A stretch of DNA of 64,000 nucleotides from Flaviaestuariibacter flavus (GCF_004337505.1 NZ_SJZI01000052.1:1-64000), one strand, 5' to 3'; counted from the stretch's first letter, positions 45,018 to 52,852 are shown. The notes: a model not told the origin generated them from the letters alone. Translations and numbers: made by a program.

Positions 45018-46112
45018 ATGCTTTCCTTTTTCAAAGAATACAGCGACAGCCAGAAACTCGTGGCGCAGCAATACGACATCGTGTTTTACACGGAAGGCGC
45101 CTACTATTTTCAATACCTGCGGCACCTGTTCGAAGCATTTGCCGGTCGTCCGGGACTGCGGATCGCTTATATCAGCTCCGAGAAGAGCGACCCGGTACTG
45201 AACACAAAAATCCAGGGCCTCGACACCTGGTATATCCGCAAAACCCTGCTGTTTGTGTGGCCGCGCCTGCAGGCCAAAGTGCTGATCAGCACGATGCCGG
45301 GCATCGGCCAGCACGGCTATAAGCGCTCCCCGGGAATCGGTCGTTACGTCTATGTATTTCATGCGCTGGTAAGCACCCACCAGCAATACCGCCCCGGTGC
45401 GTTCCGCTACTATGACGCTTTATTTTGCTGCGGTCCCGACCATGAGGCGGAGGCAGGTAAGGAGGATGCGCTCGAGGGTATCCCCCCGCGCGACCTCATT
45501 GCTTACGGTTATCCACTCCTCGAAGACTTGCGGTTGAAGGATTCCGGCCAGGAGCCCTGCATCCTGCTGGCGCCGAGCTGGCACCCGGAGGGTATCCTGA
45601 ACACCTGCCTGAAACCGCTGCTGGAGCAGTTGCTACAGCTTGGGTTGCCGGTGCAGGTACGGCCACATCCCGAGTTTGTAAAACGCAACCCCAAAGCAAT
45701 GAAAGAACTTGAGGCCCAGGTCCGCCGCAACCCGCGCCTGTCCATCGACCGGTCGGCTGAAGTATTTACACAACTGGCTGCCGCCCGGCTGCTGGTAACC
45801 GACCGCTCGGGCATTGCCCTTGAATACGCATTTGCGCGGCGCCGGCCGGTGCTGTTTGTCGATACACCACCGAAGGTTTATAACCCTGATTTCGGCGCGC
45901 TCGGGCTTACCCCGACGGAAGACCGGCTGCGGCCGCTGCTGGGGCGATCGGTGGCACCGGGTGAAATAGAAAAAGCGGCCTCCGTTGCTGCAACATTGCT
46001 TGCGGAGGCCGCCTCGTTTGCGCCCGTATTGGAAAAGCTGGAAGCCGAAACGGTTTATGGTCCGGCTTACTGGTCCAACGGGATCGCTTATATCGAGTCC
46101 TGTTTATCCTGA
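45018..46112 (+). CDS. CDP-glycerol glycerophosphotransferase-like (TagB/TagF) protein
   Basis: A 364-aa GT-B-like protein resembling the TagB/TagF family, which transfers polyol phosphate from a CDP carrier. Matching parts are VRPHPEFVKRNPKAM, a DRSGIALEYAFARRRPVLFVD-type acceptor-site region (seen as VTDRSGIALEYAF), and ISTMPGIGQHGYKRS. It lies 5 bp after the reductase gene, as the last gene of the phosphonate operon. The natural reading is that it transfers the CMP-activated hydroxyethylphosphonate to a surface acceptor. Its last 25 bp overlap a convergent small gene. Confidence 0.85.
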   Translation: MLSFFKEYSDSQKLVAQQYDIVFYTEGAYYFQYLRHLFEAFAGRPGLRIAYISSEKSDPVLNTKIQGLDTWYIRKTLLFVWPRLQAKVLISTMPGIGQHGYKRSPGIGRYVYVFHALVSTHQQYRPGAFRYYDALFCCGPDHEAEAGKEDALEGIPPRDLIAYGYPLLEDLRLKDSGQEPCILLAPSWHPEGILNTCLKPLLEQLLQLGLPVQVRPHPEFVKRNPKAMKELEAQVRRNPRLSIDRSAEVFTQLAAARLLVTDRSGIALEYAFARRRPVLFVDTPPKVYNPDFGALGLTPTEDRLRPLLGRSVAPGEIEKAASVAATLLAEAASFAPVLEKLEAETVYGPAYWSNGIAYIESCLS

Positions 46113-46258
46113 GAAGCGTTCTTCTTTTTTCCGAAAAACATCCGGATCCGCCACCAATAAGTTTTCACCACCACGCCGGCGCCCATGATGCCGGCTACGA
46201 TCACCTGCAGCAGGTAGCTGCCGGATCCGGGTTCGATATAAAGCAGGAAGGATCTCAT
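46088..46258 (-). CDS. 56-aa single-pass membrane protein (E/DPGSGS type)
   Basis: A small protein of 56 aa starting MRSFLLYIEPGSGSYLLQ, then one transmembrane helix (VIVAGIMGAGVVVKTYWW) and a basic tail (FFGKKKNASQDK). The ATG overlaps the M42 peptidase stop (ATGA), which supports real, coupled translation. It resembles small YIDPGTGS-type proteins that I associate with surface-polysaccharide and phosphonate loci. It converges with and overlaps the TagF-like gene by 25 bp. Confidence 0.75.
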   Translation of the reverse strand: MRSFLLYIEPGSGSYLLQVIVAGIMGAGVVVKTYWWRIRMFFGKKKNASQDKQDSI

Positions 46259-47376
46259 TGGAAATAACTCAGGTTTGTTTTCGGGGTCAGCGTCAGGAGG
46301 GTTTCATACATGAGGCGGATCGTTGCCTCGATATCGTTCTTGTGCAGCATCTCCACCGTGGTGTGCATATAGCGCAGCGGGATGGAAATGAGTACCGACG
46401 GACAACCGTCATTGGCATAGGCGAAGGAGTCGGTGTCGGTTCCGGTGCTGCGCGACACGGCCCGTAGTTGTACGGGAATGCCGGCGCCCTCGGCTACATC
46501 CTGCACCAGCTGCAGCAGCTTGTTGTGCACCGCCGGGCCATAGGAGAGGGAAGGTCCTTTGCCGCACACCGTATCGCCTTCAATCATCTTGTTGATCATC
46601 GGGGTGCTGGTGTCGTGCGTAACGTCGGTGATGATGGCCACGTCGGGCTTGATGCGGCGGGCGATCATTTCTGCGCCGCGCAGGCCGATCTCTTCCTGCA
46701 CCGCGTTGACGATATAGAGGCTATAGGGAAGTTTCTTTTTATTTTCCTGCAGCAAACGGCCCACTTCGGCGATCATAAAGCCGCCGATGCGGTTGTCGAA
46801 CGCCCGGCCGATGAGGTAGTCGTTGGCGAGCTCGTCGAAGCCGTCCTGGTAGGTAACCACCGCGCCCACGTGAATGCCGAGGTCGGCCACTTCCTGCTTG
46901 CTGCGCGCGCCGCAATCCAGCCAGAGGTTTTCGGTCTTGGGCTGCTGCTCCTTTTCACCGCCGCCGAGGCGGGTGTGGATGGCGGGCCAGCCGAAAACGG
47001 CTTTTACCAGGCCTTTCTTGCCATGGATGAATACCCGCATACTCGGCGCGATCTGGTGATCAACGCCACCGTTGCGCTTCAGGTAAATAAGCCCCGAGTC
47101 GGTAATGTAGTTGACAAACCAGGAGATCTCGTCGGCATGTGCTTCGATCACTACTTTAAAAGGTTGGCCGGGATTGATGACGCCCACCGCCGTTCCATAA
47201 GGATCGGTAAAGGTTTCATCCACGAACCGGGAAACATAGTCGAGCCAGAGGCGCTGTCCACTCCACTCAAAACCAACGGGGGAGGGGTTGTTGATATAAT
47301 CCGCCAGGAAGGCCATCGATTCGTCTGCAAGGGTGCTTTTGCCTTTCGGTTTTGCTGCTTTAGCTGCTTTCGCCAT
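46255..47376 (-). CDS. M42-family aminopeptidase
   Basis: A 373-aa cytoplasmic metallopeptidase of the glutamyl aminopeptidase/endoglucanase M family (tetrahedral TET-like enzymes). Metal and catalytic residues are visible in IEAHADEISW (His), RAFDNRIGG (Asp), VQEEIGLRGAE (Glu-Glu), ITDVTHDT (Asp) and RYMHTTVE (His). It should trim N-terminal residues from short peptides. The N-terminus is Lys/Ala-rich (AKAAKAAKPKGK). It lies 21 bp after a UbiA-like gene and is coupled to the 56-aa membrane protein. Confidence 0.93.
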   Translation of the reverse strand: MAKAAKAAKPKGKSTLADESMAFLADYINNPSPVGFEWSGQRLWLDYVSRFVDETFTDPYGTAVGVINPGQPFKVVIEAHADEISWFVNYITDSGLIYLKRNGGVDHQIAPSMRVFIHGKKGLVKAVFGWPAIHTRLGGGEKEQQPKTENLWLDCGARSKQEVADLGIHVGAVVTYQDGFDELANDYLIGRAFDNRIGGFMIAEVGRLLQENKKKLPYSLYIVNAVQEEIGLRGAEMIARRIKPDVAIITDVTHDTSTPMINKMIEGDTVCGKGPSLSYGPAVHNKLLQLVQDVAEGAGIPVQLRAVSRSTGTDTDSFAYANDGCPSVLISIPLRYMHTTVEMLHKNDIEATIRLMYETLLTLTPKTNLSYFQ

Positions 47377-47397
47377 ATCCTCTGTTTAAATTCAAAA

Positions 47398-48243
47398 TTA
47401 GGTAAACGCGGTTATCAGGGAGCCGATGGCGCTCAGTGCCATAAGCCCGTCAAGCGCGAAATAGTAAAAATAATCAGACCGCCCCCGCAGGCTCCGCCGG
47501 TAGGCAAAGGCAAGCAGGATGCCCGGGAGCAGGAGCCAGGCCGTTTCCGTCATCGGGACGCCCAGGAAGGGAAGCAGGCCGCCGCTGGCAAAGAAAACGG
47601 CCAGGGCGCCCGTAAAAAGGCGCCGGATGCCCGCTTCCGGCAGCGCCGTAACGAGGCTGCGGATGCCTTCGGCGCGGTCCGATTCGCGGTCGCGGTAGTC
47701 GAACAGGATGCAGATGGCGTAGATGAGGTAAAAGCGGTTGAACACCAGCAGGTAGTCCATCATCCGCCATTCTCGCCCCGAAAGCAGCAGGGGCAGGATG
47801 TAGGGGATATGGGTCCAGGCAAGGGCCAGGAAGGCCGTCTTGCCCACGGCTACGCGCTTCAGGTGGCGAAAGAGCGGACCGGGTATCTTGGGTGCCGAAT
47901 ACAGGAAAGTGATAAAGGCCGTCAGCAGGAGCCAGCGCCAGTGCGCGATCAGCTGCAGGCCCCACCAGGCGGCGCCGGCAGCGCTCACGCCGAATAGCGC
48001 GGCGTGCAGCTTGCGGTGCCCGTAAGACCAGGCAGCCTTGCGGCTCTCGCCATAAAGGGCCGGTGTCAGCATCCAGTGAAAGTTATAGCTGCTCAAGGTG
48101 CCGCAGAGCACGAACAGTAACAGGCGGCTGTCGGCAGGGATACCGTAAAACTGTGCCGCATGCAGGGTCATGGCCACGGCGCAGCAGGCTATGAACAAAC
48201 TGGTAAACAGGAAAAAATCGGCGAGGGAACGGGCAAAACCCAT
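47398..48243 (-). CDS. UbiA-like prenyltransferase homologue
   Basis: A 281-aa protein with about eight transmembrane helices. The second Asp-rich motif of the UbiA family is clear (LFDYRDRESDRAEGIRSLVTALP). At the place of the first motif (NDxxDxxxD) it reads SSYNFHWMLTP with no acidic residues. UbiA enzymes condense a polyprenyl diphosphate with an aromatic or other acceptor; loss of the first motif may mean altered chemistry or a non-catalytic homologue. It starts 3 bp after the lipoprotein gene and is in the same minus-strand operon. Confidence 0.8.
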   Translation of the reverse strand: MGFARSLADFFLFTSLFIACCAVAMTLHAAQFYGIPADSRLLLFVLCGTLSSYNFHWMLTPALYGESRKAAWSYGHRKLHAALFGVSAAGAAWWGLQLIAHWRWLLLTAFITFLYSAPKIPGPLFRHLKRVAVGKTAFLALAWTHIPYILPLLLSGREWRMMDYLLVFNRFYLIYAICILFDYRDRESDRAEGIRSLVTALPEAGIRRLFTGALAVFFASGGLLPFLGVPMTETAWLLLPGILLAFAYRRSLRGRSDYFYYFALDGLMALSAIGSLITAFT

Positions 48244-48246
48244 CGA

Positions 48247-48735
48247 TCAACGCTCTACCACTACATTCTCGAGCACCAACGTATCGCTTTTGTTACCGGC
48301 ACGGTCGCGTACCACGAACCGGTACACAAGCGTGTCGGGCTCCTTGCGGCCGCCCGCGCCCACCGGCGGTGCGAAAGACGAAACAAGGTCGGCGTGGCGG
48401 AAGTTGATCTCGAATTCACCCTTCGAATTCTGGGGGAAGTCGGGGATCTTCATTTTGATGGTGTCGCGAAGCGTGCAGATACCGCTGCCCTGGGGGTCGC
48501 AGCCCTGGCGGCGGTTGGTGCGTACGCGGCGGATGATCAGCGAGTCGCCGGCATCTCCTTCCTTGTCGAGAAACCCGAGCACCACCCGAAGACCCGAAGG
48601 GTTTTCCTGGGTCGGCAGCGGAACGAACAGGTCGGATGTGGATACGAGTTCCAGTTTCGGCTTCGTCTCCAGTTTACCTTTGCTGCATCCGGCAACCAGC
48701 GCGATGGTCAGAAAACTCAGAAGTGTATATTTCAT
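48247..48735 (-). CDS. Hypothetical lipoprotein
   Basis: A 162-aa protein with a lipobox (LTIALVAGC, Cys near residue 17 from the start MKYTLLSF). The mature part is beta-rich and ends VYRFVVRDRAGNKSDTLVLENVVVE, like a small immunoglobulin-type domain. It contains a Cys pair in GCDPQGSGICTL. It is the first gene of the minus-strand operon leading to UbiA-like, M42 and the 56-aa membrane protein. The start was chosen for the lipobox spacing. Confidence 0.83.
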   Translation of the reverse strand: MKYTLLSFLTIALVAGCSKGKLETKPKLELVSTSDLFVPLPTQENPSGLRVVLGFLDKEGDAGDSLIIRRVRTNRRQGCDPQGSGICTLRDTIKMKIPDFPQNSKGEFEINFRHADLVSSFAPPVGAGGRKEPDTLVYRFVVRDRAGNKSDTLVLENVVVER

Positions 48736-48781
48736 CAGGAAGGGTTGATCCAAACAAATTTAAAACTTTGCCGCTAACATT

Positions 48782-49768
48782 TTGAACGCATTACAAACCG
48801 CAGGGCAAATAATTCACATTACCGAAACGGGCTTCCCCGACGCGGCCCTGGCGCTTTACCGCCACCAGCGGGACCACAACCCGATCTACGGCCGCTTCTG
48901 CTCTCTTGTGGGCGCCCCTGCCGACCTGCAGGACTGGACGCGGATCCCTTTTCTGCCGATCACGTTCTTCCGCGACCACGACCTGCGCACCGGCATATTT
49001 ACCCCGCAGGCCGTGTTTGAAAGCAGCGGTACCACCGGCACCATCCCGAGCCGTCACCGCGTTGCCGACACCGGATTATACAATACCGTTGCACGTGCCG
49101 GCTTCGAACGGATCTACGGACCGCTGGAAGATTGGTGCATCCTGGCGCTGCTGCCTTCCTACCTGGAGCGCGGGCAAAGCTCGCTGGTGCACATGGTGCA
49201 GCATTTTGTGGAAAGGGGCGGGCATCCCGAGAGTGGTTTTTTCCTGTACGATCATGCGGTGCTGGCCGGCAGGTTGCGGCATCTCGAAGCGGTGGGGCAG
49301 AAGACGCTCCTGATTGGGGTGACCTATGCCCTTCTTGATTTTGCCGCTGCTTTTCCACAGCCGTTGCAACATACTGTGGTGATGGAGACCGGTGGCATGA
49401 AGGGCCGCCGCCGCGAGTTGCTCCGCGCCGAGGTGCACCGGGAATTGCAGGCCGCTTTCGGCCTTGCGGCGATCCACTCGGAGTACGGCATGACGGAGCT
49501 TCTTTCACAGGCCTATGCGCCTGCCGCCGGCCTGTTTTCCTGCCCGCCCTGGACGCGTGTGCTGGCGGTGGAAGAAGACGACCCCGGCGCCGCCCACACC
49601 ACCGCCGGCAACAGCGGCCGGCTGTGCGTGATCGACCTTGCCAACGTACACTCCTGCGCCTTTATCGCCACCGGCGACAGCGTGCGTCTCCACGAAGGCG
49701 GGCGCTTCGAGGTGCTGGGAAGGCTGGATCATACGGATATCCGGGGCTGCAGCCTGCTGGCACTGTGA
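48782..49768 (+). CDS. LuxE-like acyl-protein synthetase/transferase
   Basis: A 328-aa adenylate-forming enzyme of the LuxE/PaaK type. The AMP-binding P-loop is FESSGTTGTIPS and the A5-like motif is HSEYGMTELLSQAY. It activates a fatty acid as acyl-AMP and passes it to a protein or carrier. No ATG is available: the frame is closed by a TAA at 48761 and the first usable codon is TTG at 48782 (or ATT at 48779), directly after an AAACTTTG -7-like element. It is divergent from the lipoprotein operon. Confidence 0.85.
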   Translation: MNALQTAGQIIHITETGFPDAALALYRHQRDHNPIYGRFCSLVGAPADLQDWTRIPFLPITFFRDHDLRTGIFTPQAVFESSGTTGTIPSRHRVADTGLYNTVARAGFERIYGPLEDWCILALLPSYLERGQSSLVHMVQHFVERGGHPESGFFLYDHAVLAGRLRHLEAVGQKTLLIGVTYALLDFAAAFPQPLQHTVVMETGGMKGRRRELLRAEVHRELQAAFGLAAIHSEYGMTELLSQAYAPAAGLFSCPPWTRVLAVEEDDPGAAHTTAGNSGRLCVIDLANVHSCAFIATGDSVRLHEGGRFEVLGRLDHTDIRGCSLLAL

Positions 49769-49830
49769 CCTCAACCCCGGCCCCAGTGCAGCTTTACCTT
49801 GCCTATCGCCGGCCTTCTGGAGAGTCGCAG

Positions 49831-49922
49831 GAATATTCAATCGTAAATGCTCAATTCGCAATGTTCAAGTTGTAGCTCCCGCACCTTGGGTCTTGAGGAT
49901 TGAAAATTGAATTATTGAAAAT
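49831..49922. repeat. Word-repeat locus O (ATTGAAAATTGAATTATTG words)
   Basis: TATTCAATCGTAAATGCTCAATTCG on the left and GGATTGAAAATTGAATTATTGAAAAT on the right, an inverted pair of the locus N word family, next to a terminator. Confidence 0.65.
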
Positions 49923-49946
49923 TTTCCGGTGCCTGTTCAGGGCAGC

Positions 49947-49976
49947 AAAAAGCCCCGGTGCACACCGGGGCTTTTC
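49947..49976. terminator. Bidirectional terminator
   Basis: AAAAGCCCCGGTG-CA-CACCGGGGCTTTT is an almost perfect palindrome with A-run left and T-run right. It ends the KGG gene on the minus strand and can stop the LuxE-like transcript. Confidence 0.9.
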
Positions 49977-50000
49977 CAGACTCGTTGAAGCCAAGGACGC

Positions 50001-50267
50001 TTAAAGGACAGGTCCTTCCTGTCCGCGGCTTTGCTGGCGACGACCGCCGCGCGAGTTCATACCGCCTTTGCGACCTGCCTCGCGGGCTTCCTCGCTCGTC
50101 CACTGGTGGGCAACTCCCTGCTCGTGGGCGGCGCGGCCACCTTTGGATGCGATTTCGCGCTGGCGTTCCGGACTCATTGCAGCAAAACCGCGGTTGGAAC
50201 GCTTGCGTTCGCTGTTGTTTTGCTCGCGTTGACCTTGGTTTTCTCCGTTGATTCTGTTTTCGTTCAT
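50001..50267 (-). CDS. KGG-repeat stress protein
   Basis: An 88-aa hydrophilic protein with KGG (con-10/YciG-type) repeats: GFAAMSPERQREIASKGGRAAHE and SEEAREAGRKGGMNS by region. Members are small disordered proteins induced in stationary phase or under stress. The N- and C-termini are Asn/Gln/Arg-rich. A bidirectional terminator lies 25 bp downstream. It is monocistronic. Confidence 0.88.
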   Translation of the reverse strand: MNENRINGENQGQREQNNSERKRSNRGFAAMSPERQREIASKGGRAAHEQGVAHQWTSEEAREAGRKGGMNSRGGRRQQSRGQEGPVL

Positions 50268-50427
50268 AAAATAAACGTTTATGCGTTTTGAATGGTTAAG
50301 AAGGTGTGCAACCTGTTATCATATAACAAAAAAACTGTGCCTCGTTCCGAACTGATTCCCGCCCCAGGTGTAGAACGTTCCGTTTTTGAGAAATCCCGAC
50401 CTGTTTTCCGTTTAAAACACCTGATAA

Positions 50428-50535
50428 TTATTTGTATATGAGGCGCCGGGCCTGACCTGTGGGGCAGCTTTGCTGTCGGTTAATTTCTACGAACATGAGC
50501 TTGGTGTGGTAGGCGCTGCCCATCCGGTCGCGCAT
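50428..50535 (-). CDS. Possible 35-aa peptide coupled to the 83-aa gene
   Basis: A short ORF (MRDRMGSAYHTK ... ending IYK) whose ATG overlaps the stop of the preceding gene (ATGA). No family or signal is recognised; the coupling is the only support. Confidence 0.25.
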   Translation of the reverse strand: MRDRMGSAYHTKLMFVEINRQQSCPTGQARRLIYK

Positions 50536-50786
50536 CAGCAGGCGAGCAAGCCTTCAATGGAGATGCGCTCCAGGTAAGGCTCCAGGCAGGCAGTACCGCT
50601 GAAAGCTTCCACGGAGTGGATGTCAAGGCTGTTCATGGAGAAGGTGACTTCGACGTAGAAGTCACGGACCTGGTAAAGGAGTACCGACCAGGGGTTGTCT
50701 TTTCGGTGTCCCAGGTAAGCGCCCTGCTCAAGCAGGTAGCGCCGCTGCGCGGCGGAGTCGAGTGCGTTAAATGTGTCGGATGTCAT
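50535..50786 (-). CDS. Small hypothetical protein next to a response regulator
   Basis: An 83-aa protein starting MTSDTFNALDSAAQRRYLLEQ, 10 bp after the response-regulator gene, so probably cotranscribed. The sequence predicts an N-terminal helix followed by beta strands (WSVLLYQVRDFYVEVTF). An in-frame Met 15 codons upstream lies inside the regulator gene and is less likely. No family is recognised. Confidence 0.7.
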   Translation of the reverse strand: MTSDTFNALDSAAQRRYLLEQGAYLGHRKDNPWSVLLYQVRDFYVEVTFSMNSLDIHSVEAFSGTACLEPYLERISIEGLLAC

Positions 50787-50796
50787 CGGTTTGAGG

Positions 50797-51255
50797 TTAG
50801 CTTTCTGAAAGCGACTCAAATCGGATGCCATGTGTGGCCTTTGTGTGATTGGTTTTTGAAATCAGGTCCACCAGCGTGCGCGCCAGGTCGAGCACCTCGC
50901 TGTATTCCATGCCTTTTTCGTAGCAGCGCTGGACGCCGGCCTGCAGCAGCTCGCGCTGCAGCTTGGGACTCATGCCGGTGGAATAGAGAACCACGGGGAT
51001 GTCGCTGTAGCACGCTTGCTGGCGCAGGAAGAGCGCCAGTTCGGCACCATTGATGGCGGGCATATTGTAATCGAGCACGAAAAGTTCGGGGAAGGATTGG
51101 GCCGGAAGGTGTTCCAGGTATTCCAACAGTTCCTGGCCGGAACTGAACATCTTTACCTCATTATTAAAACGCAGCTCGCTGAATGCCTGATGCATGATAT
51201 AGCGGTCATCGGCATCGTCTTCAACAAGCAAAATCCGGTAGGCCAGCTTTTGCAT
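50797..51255 (-). CDS. Stand-alone response regulator (Rcp1-like receiver)
   Basis: A 152-aa single receiver: ILLVEDDADDRYIMHQAF (acidic pocket), phospho-Asp in LFVLDYNMPAINGAE, Thr/Ser in VVLYSTGM and the conserved Lys replaced within RCYEKGME. The double-Asp VEDDADDRY type is typical of receivers paired with phytochrome-like or hybrid kinases. It has no output domain, so it signals by protein contact. The start at MQKLAYRILLVEDD is chosen; 24 upstream codons are non-conserved. Confidence 0.9.
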   Translation of the reverse strand: MQKLAYRILLVEDDADDRYIMHQAFSELRFNNEVKMFSSGQELLEYLEHLPAQSFPELFVLDYNMPAINGAELALFLRQQACYSDIPVVLYSTGMSPKLQRELLQAGVQRCYEKGMEYSEVLDLARTLVDLISKTNHTKATHGIRFESLSES

Positions 51256-51316
51256 ACGGTGGTGATTAAGGGTGTGAAAAACAAATGTAGCAAAAACGAA
51301 CCATCGGATAAATACG

Positions 51317-51338
51317 AAAAGCCCCAATATTCGGGGCG
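51317..51338 (-). terminator. Terminator of the 166-aa hypothetical gene
   Basis: GCCCC-GAATATT-GGGGC followed by TTTTCG on the minus strand. A modest hairpin. Confidence 0.65.
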
Positions 51339-51373
51339 CTAAGTAGAATTACGGGAGTAAGCCGCGGGGTTTG

Positions 51374-51874
51374 TCAGGCGTTGAAAAGACTTCCCAGGGG
51401 CAGCACGTCGCTGAGCTCCGTTTTACATACCTCGATCATGATGGCACCAATGGAAGAGTTGTTGTAGCGCAGCTGTACATGATGCACCTCCTGCGCGGCC
51501 GCTTCCAGTGCCTTGATGTGGTAGCGCCGGATGGGCGCCTTTCCGCTCAGCACCGCCGCAAAAGAGCGGAGGTAGGGGTCGTTGCTCGCTTCCAGCTCAG
51601 CGTCTGGGATGATCTCCAGCTCACGGCGCGCTGCTTCCTGCACCTGCGGGCGCTCATGGCCGAGCTGCTCTTCGGCAAGGCCATGAAACTGGTCACCGAT
51701 ACGCAGGGCCAGGAGGGTCAGCACGAGGCTGTCGAGAAATTCCATGTTGATCTCGTTCAGCGGTACTTCGCGGAACGTATAGAGACCTTCCAGCCCCGAA
51801 AGCAATAAAAACGGGTTGATCCCGAGTGATTGGGCCTTGTCGTTAAGAAGCTGAAGGAAGGCTTTTTCGTCCAT
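51374..51874 (-). CDS. Hypothetical soluble protein
   Basis: A 166-aa acidic, helical protein with no signal peptide and no recognised family. Segments such as FLLLSGLEGLYTF and SLVLTLLALRIGDQ are hydrophobic helices of a soluble bundle rather than membrane spans. It lies upstream of the receiver gene but is separated by a terminator. Confidence 0.75.
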   Translation of the reverse strand: MDEKAFLQLLNDKAQSLGINPFLLLSGLEGLYTFREVPLNEINMEFLDSLVLTLLALRIGDQFHGLAEEQLGHERPQVQEAARRELEIIPDAELEASNDPYLRSFAAVLSGKAPIRRYHIKALEAAAQEVHHVQLRYNNSSIGAIMIEVCKTELSDVLPLGSLFNA

Positions 51875-51948
51875 AGGGCGCTCTTTGCATGTTTAGGTGG
51901 GCAAGATACGCGATCCCCGGTCGGCCTTCCGGAATGGCGTAAGGTCGC

Positions 51949-52032
51949 AAATTGTCAATCGTCAATCGTGAAAAGGTTCCAGCAGGCTCGCGACTGATGT
52001 TTTCTTTCACGATTGACGATTTACGATTGACG
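51949..52032. repeat. Word-repeat locus P (CGATTGACGATTTACG words, inverted pair)
   Basis: TTGTCAATCGTCAATCGTGAAA on the left and TTTCACGATTGACGATT, then TACGATTGACG, on the right are inverted copies enclosing a 35-bp spacer upstream of the 166-aa gene. Confidence 0.75.
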
Positions 52033-52033
52033 T

Positions 52034-52405
52034 TTAAACTTCATCGATATCATCGCGGCGTACCGTCTTTTCTACGGTCACGCGGTCGCCGGCGCCGGCA
52101 CGCGTAGTGGTGGTATCCACTGTTGTGGTCCGGCTGCGGCCGCCGCCGAGCAGGGCCACCAGGAGCAGGATAAATACGGCCGCGCCGATTACCCACACCC
52201 AGGGCGAGTTGTACCAGTTACCCGAAACGCCTTCGGAGATGCTGGTAGTGCTGGAACTCGAGCTCGTGGTTGACGAGGAAGAGCCGCCACCGCTGCCACC
52301 GGAAGAGGAGCCGCCGTCCTGTGCCCAGACAGCCGCCTGGAAACCGCACAGCAACAGCACCAGTGCCGCACGATGTGCGCGGGCATAGATCAGATTGTGT
52401 TTCAT
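52034..52405 (-). CDS. Ser/Gly-rich single-pass membrane protein
   Basis: A 123-aa protein with a signal peptide (ALVLLLCGFQAAVWA-Q), a low-complexity Gly/Ser/Thr linker (about residues 30-60), one transmembrane helix (WVWVIGAAVFILLLVALLG) and a short Thr/Arg-rich tail. It resembles small Bacteroidota envelope proteins of unknown function. The start MKHNLIYA was chosen to place the signal peptide at the N-terminus. Confidence 0.75.
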   Translation of the reverse strand: MKHNLIYARAHRAALVLLLCGFQAAVWAQDGGSSSGGSGGGSSSSTTSSSSSTTSISEGVSGNWYNSPWVWVIGAAVFILLLVALLGGGRSRTTTVDTTTTRAGAGDRVTVEKTVRRDDIDEV

Positions 52406-52465
52406 ACGTTTTTCTTTAATGATAATTCCGTTCCATGGCACTGGTTCAATTATCGCGCCAGCACA

Positions 52466-52852
52466 TCATTGGGCATTGAGGCTCCCGCCTTCCTCGTTAT
52501 CGTCTTCCGAGCTGAGCAGCTGGTCTGTCAGTATGTCGTTGGGATTGTTGCGCTGGGTATGGTCTACCTGCTTTTCATGGGCCTTCTTCAGCTGGCGGGC
52601 CAGCACATCCACACAGGAGTCCACCGACTGCTCAAAGGAAAGTCCGTGTTCCTTTACAAACAGGTCCGGGCCGGGTACCTCGAGCCGGATCTCGCAATAG
52701 TCTTCCGGCGTATTACGGTCGGGACCTTGAAACAGCACCACGTTTGCCCGGATGATCCGGTCCGAGGGCTTGAGCTTTTCCAGTTTCTTTTGAATATAGC
52801 CTTCCAGTTCAGAGCTGTGCTTGAAGCCCAGCGATTGAATGATCACATCCAT
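52466..52852 (-). CDS. hpf: Ribosome hibernation-promoting factor (HPF/RaiA)
   Basis: A 128-aa protein of the HPF/YfiA family with the N-terminal beta-alpha-beta-beta-beta-alpha fold: IQSLGFKHSSELEGYIQKKLEKL, RANVVLFQG, YCEIRLEVPG and VDSCVDVLARQLKKAH. It binds the small ribosomal subunit and inactivates ribosomes in stationary phase. It is a short form with no C-terminal dimerisation domain, but has an acidic tail (SSEDDNEEGG). It has no operon partner on this strand. Confidence 0.9.
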   Translation of the reverse strand: MDVIIQSLGFKHSSELEGYIQKKLEKLKPSDRIIRANVVLFQGPDRNTPEDYCEIRLEVPGPDLFVKEHGLSFEQSVDSCVDVLARQLKKAHEKQVDHTQRNNPNDILTDQLLSSEDDNEEGGSLNAQ

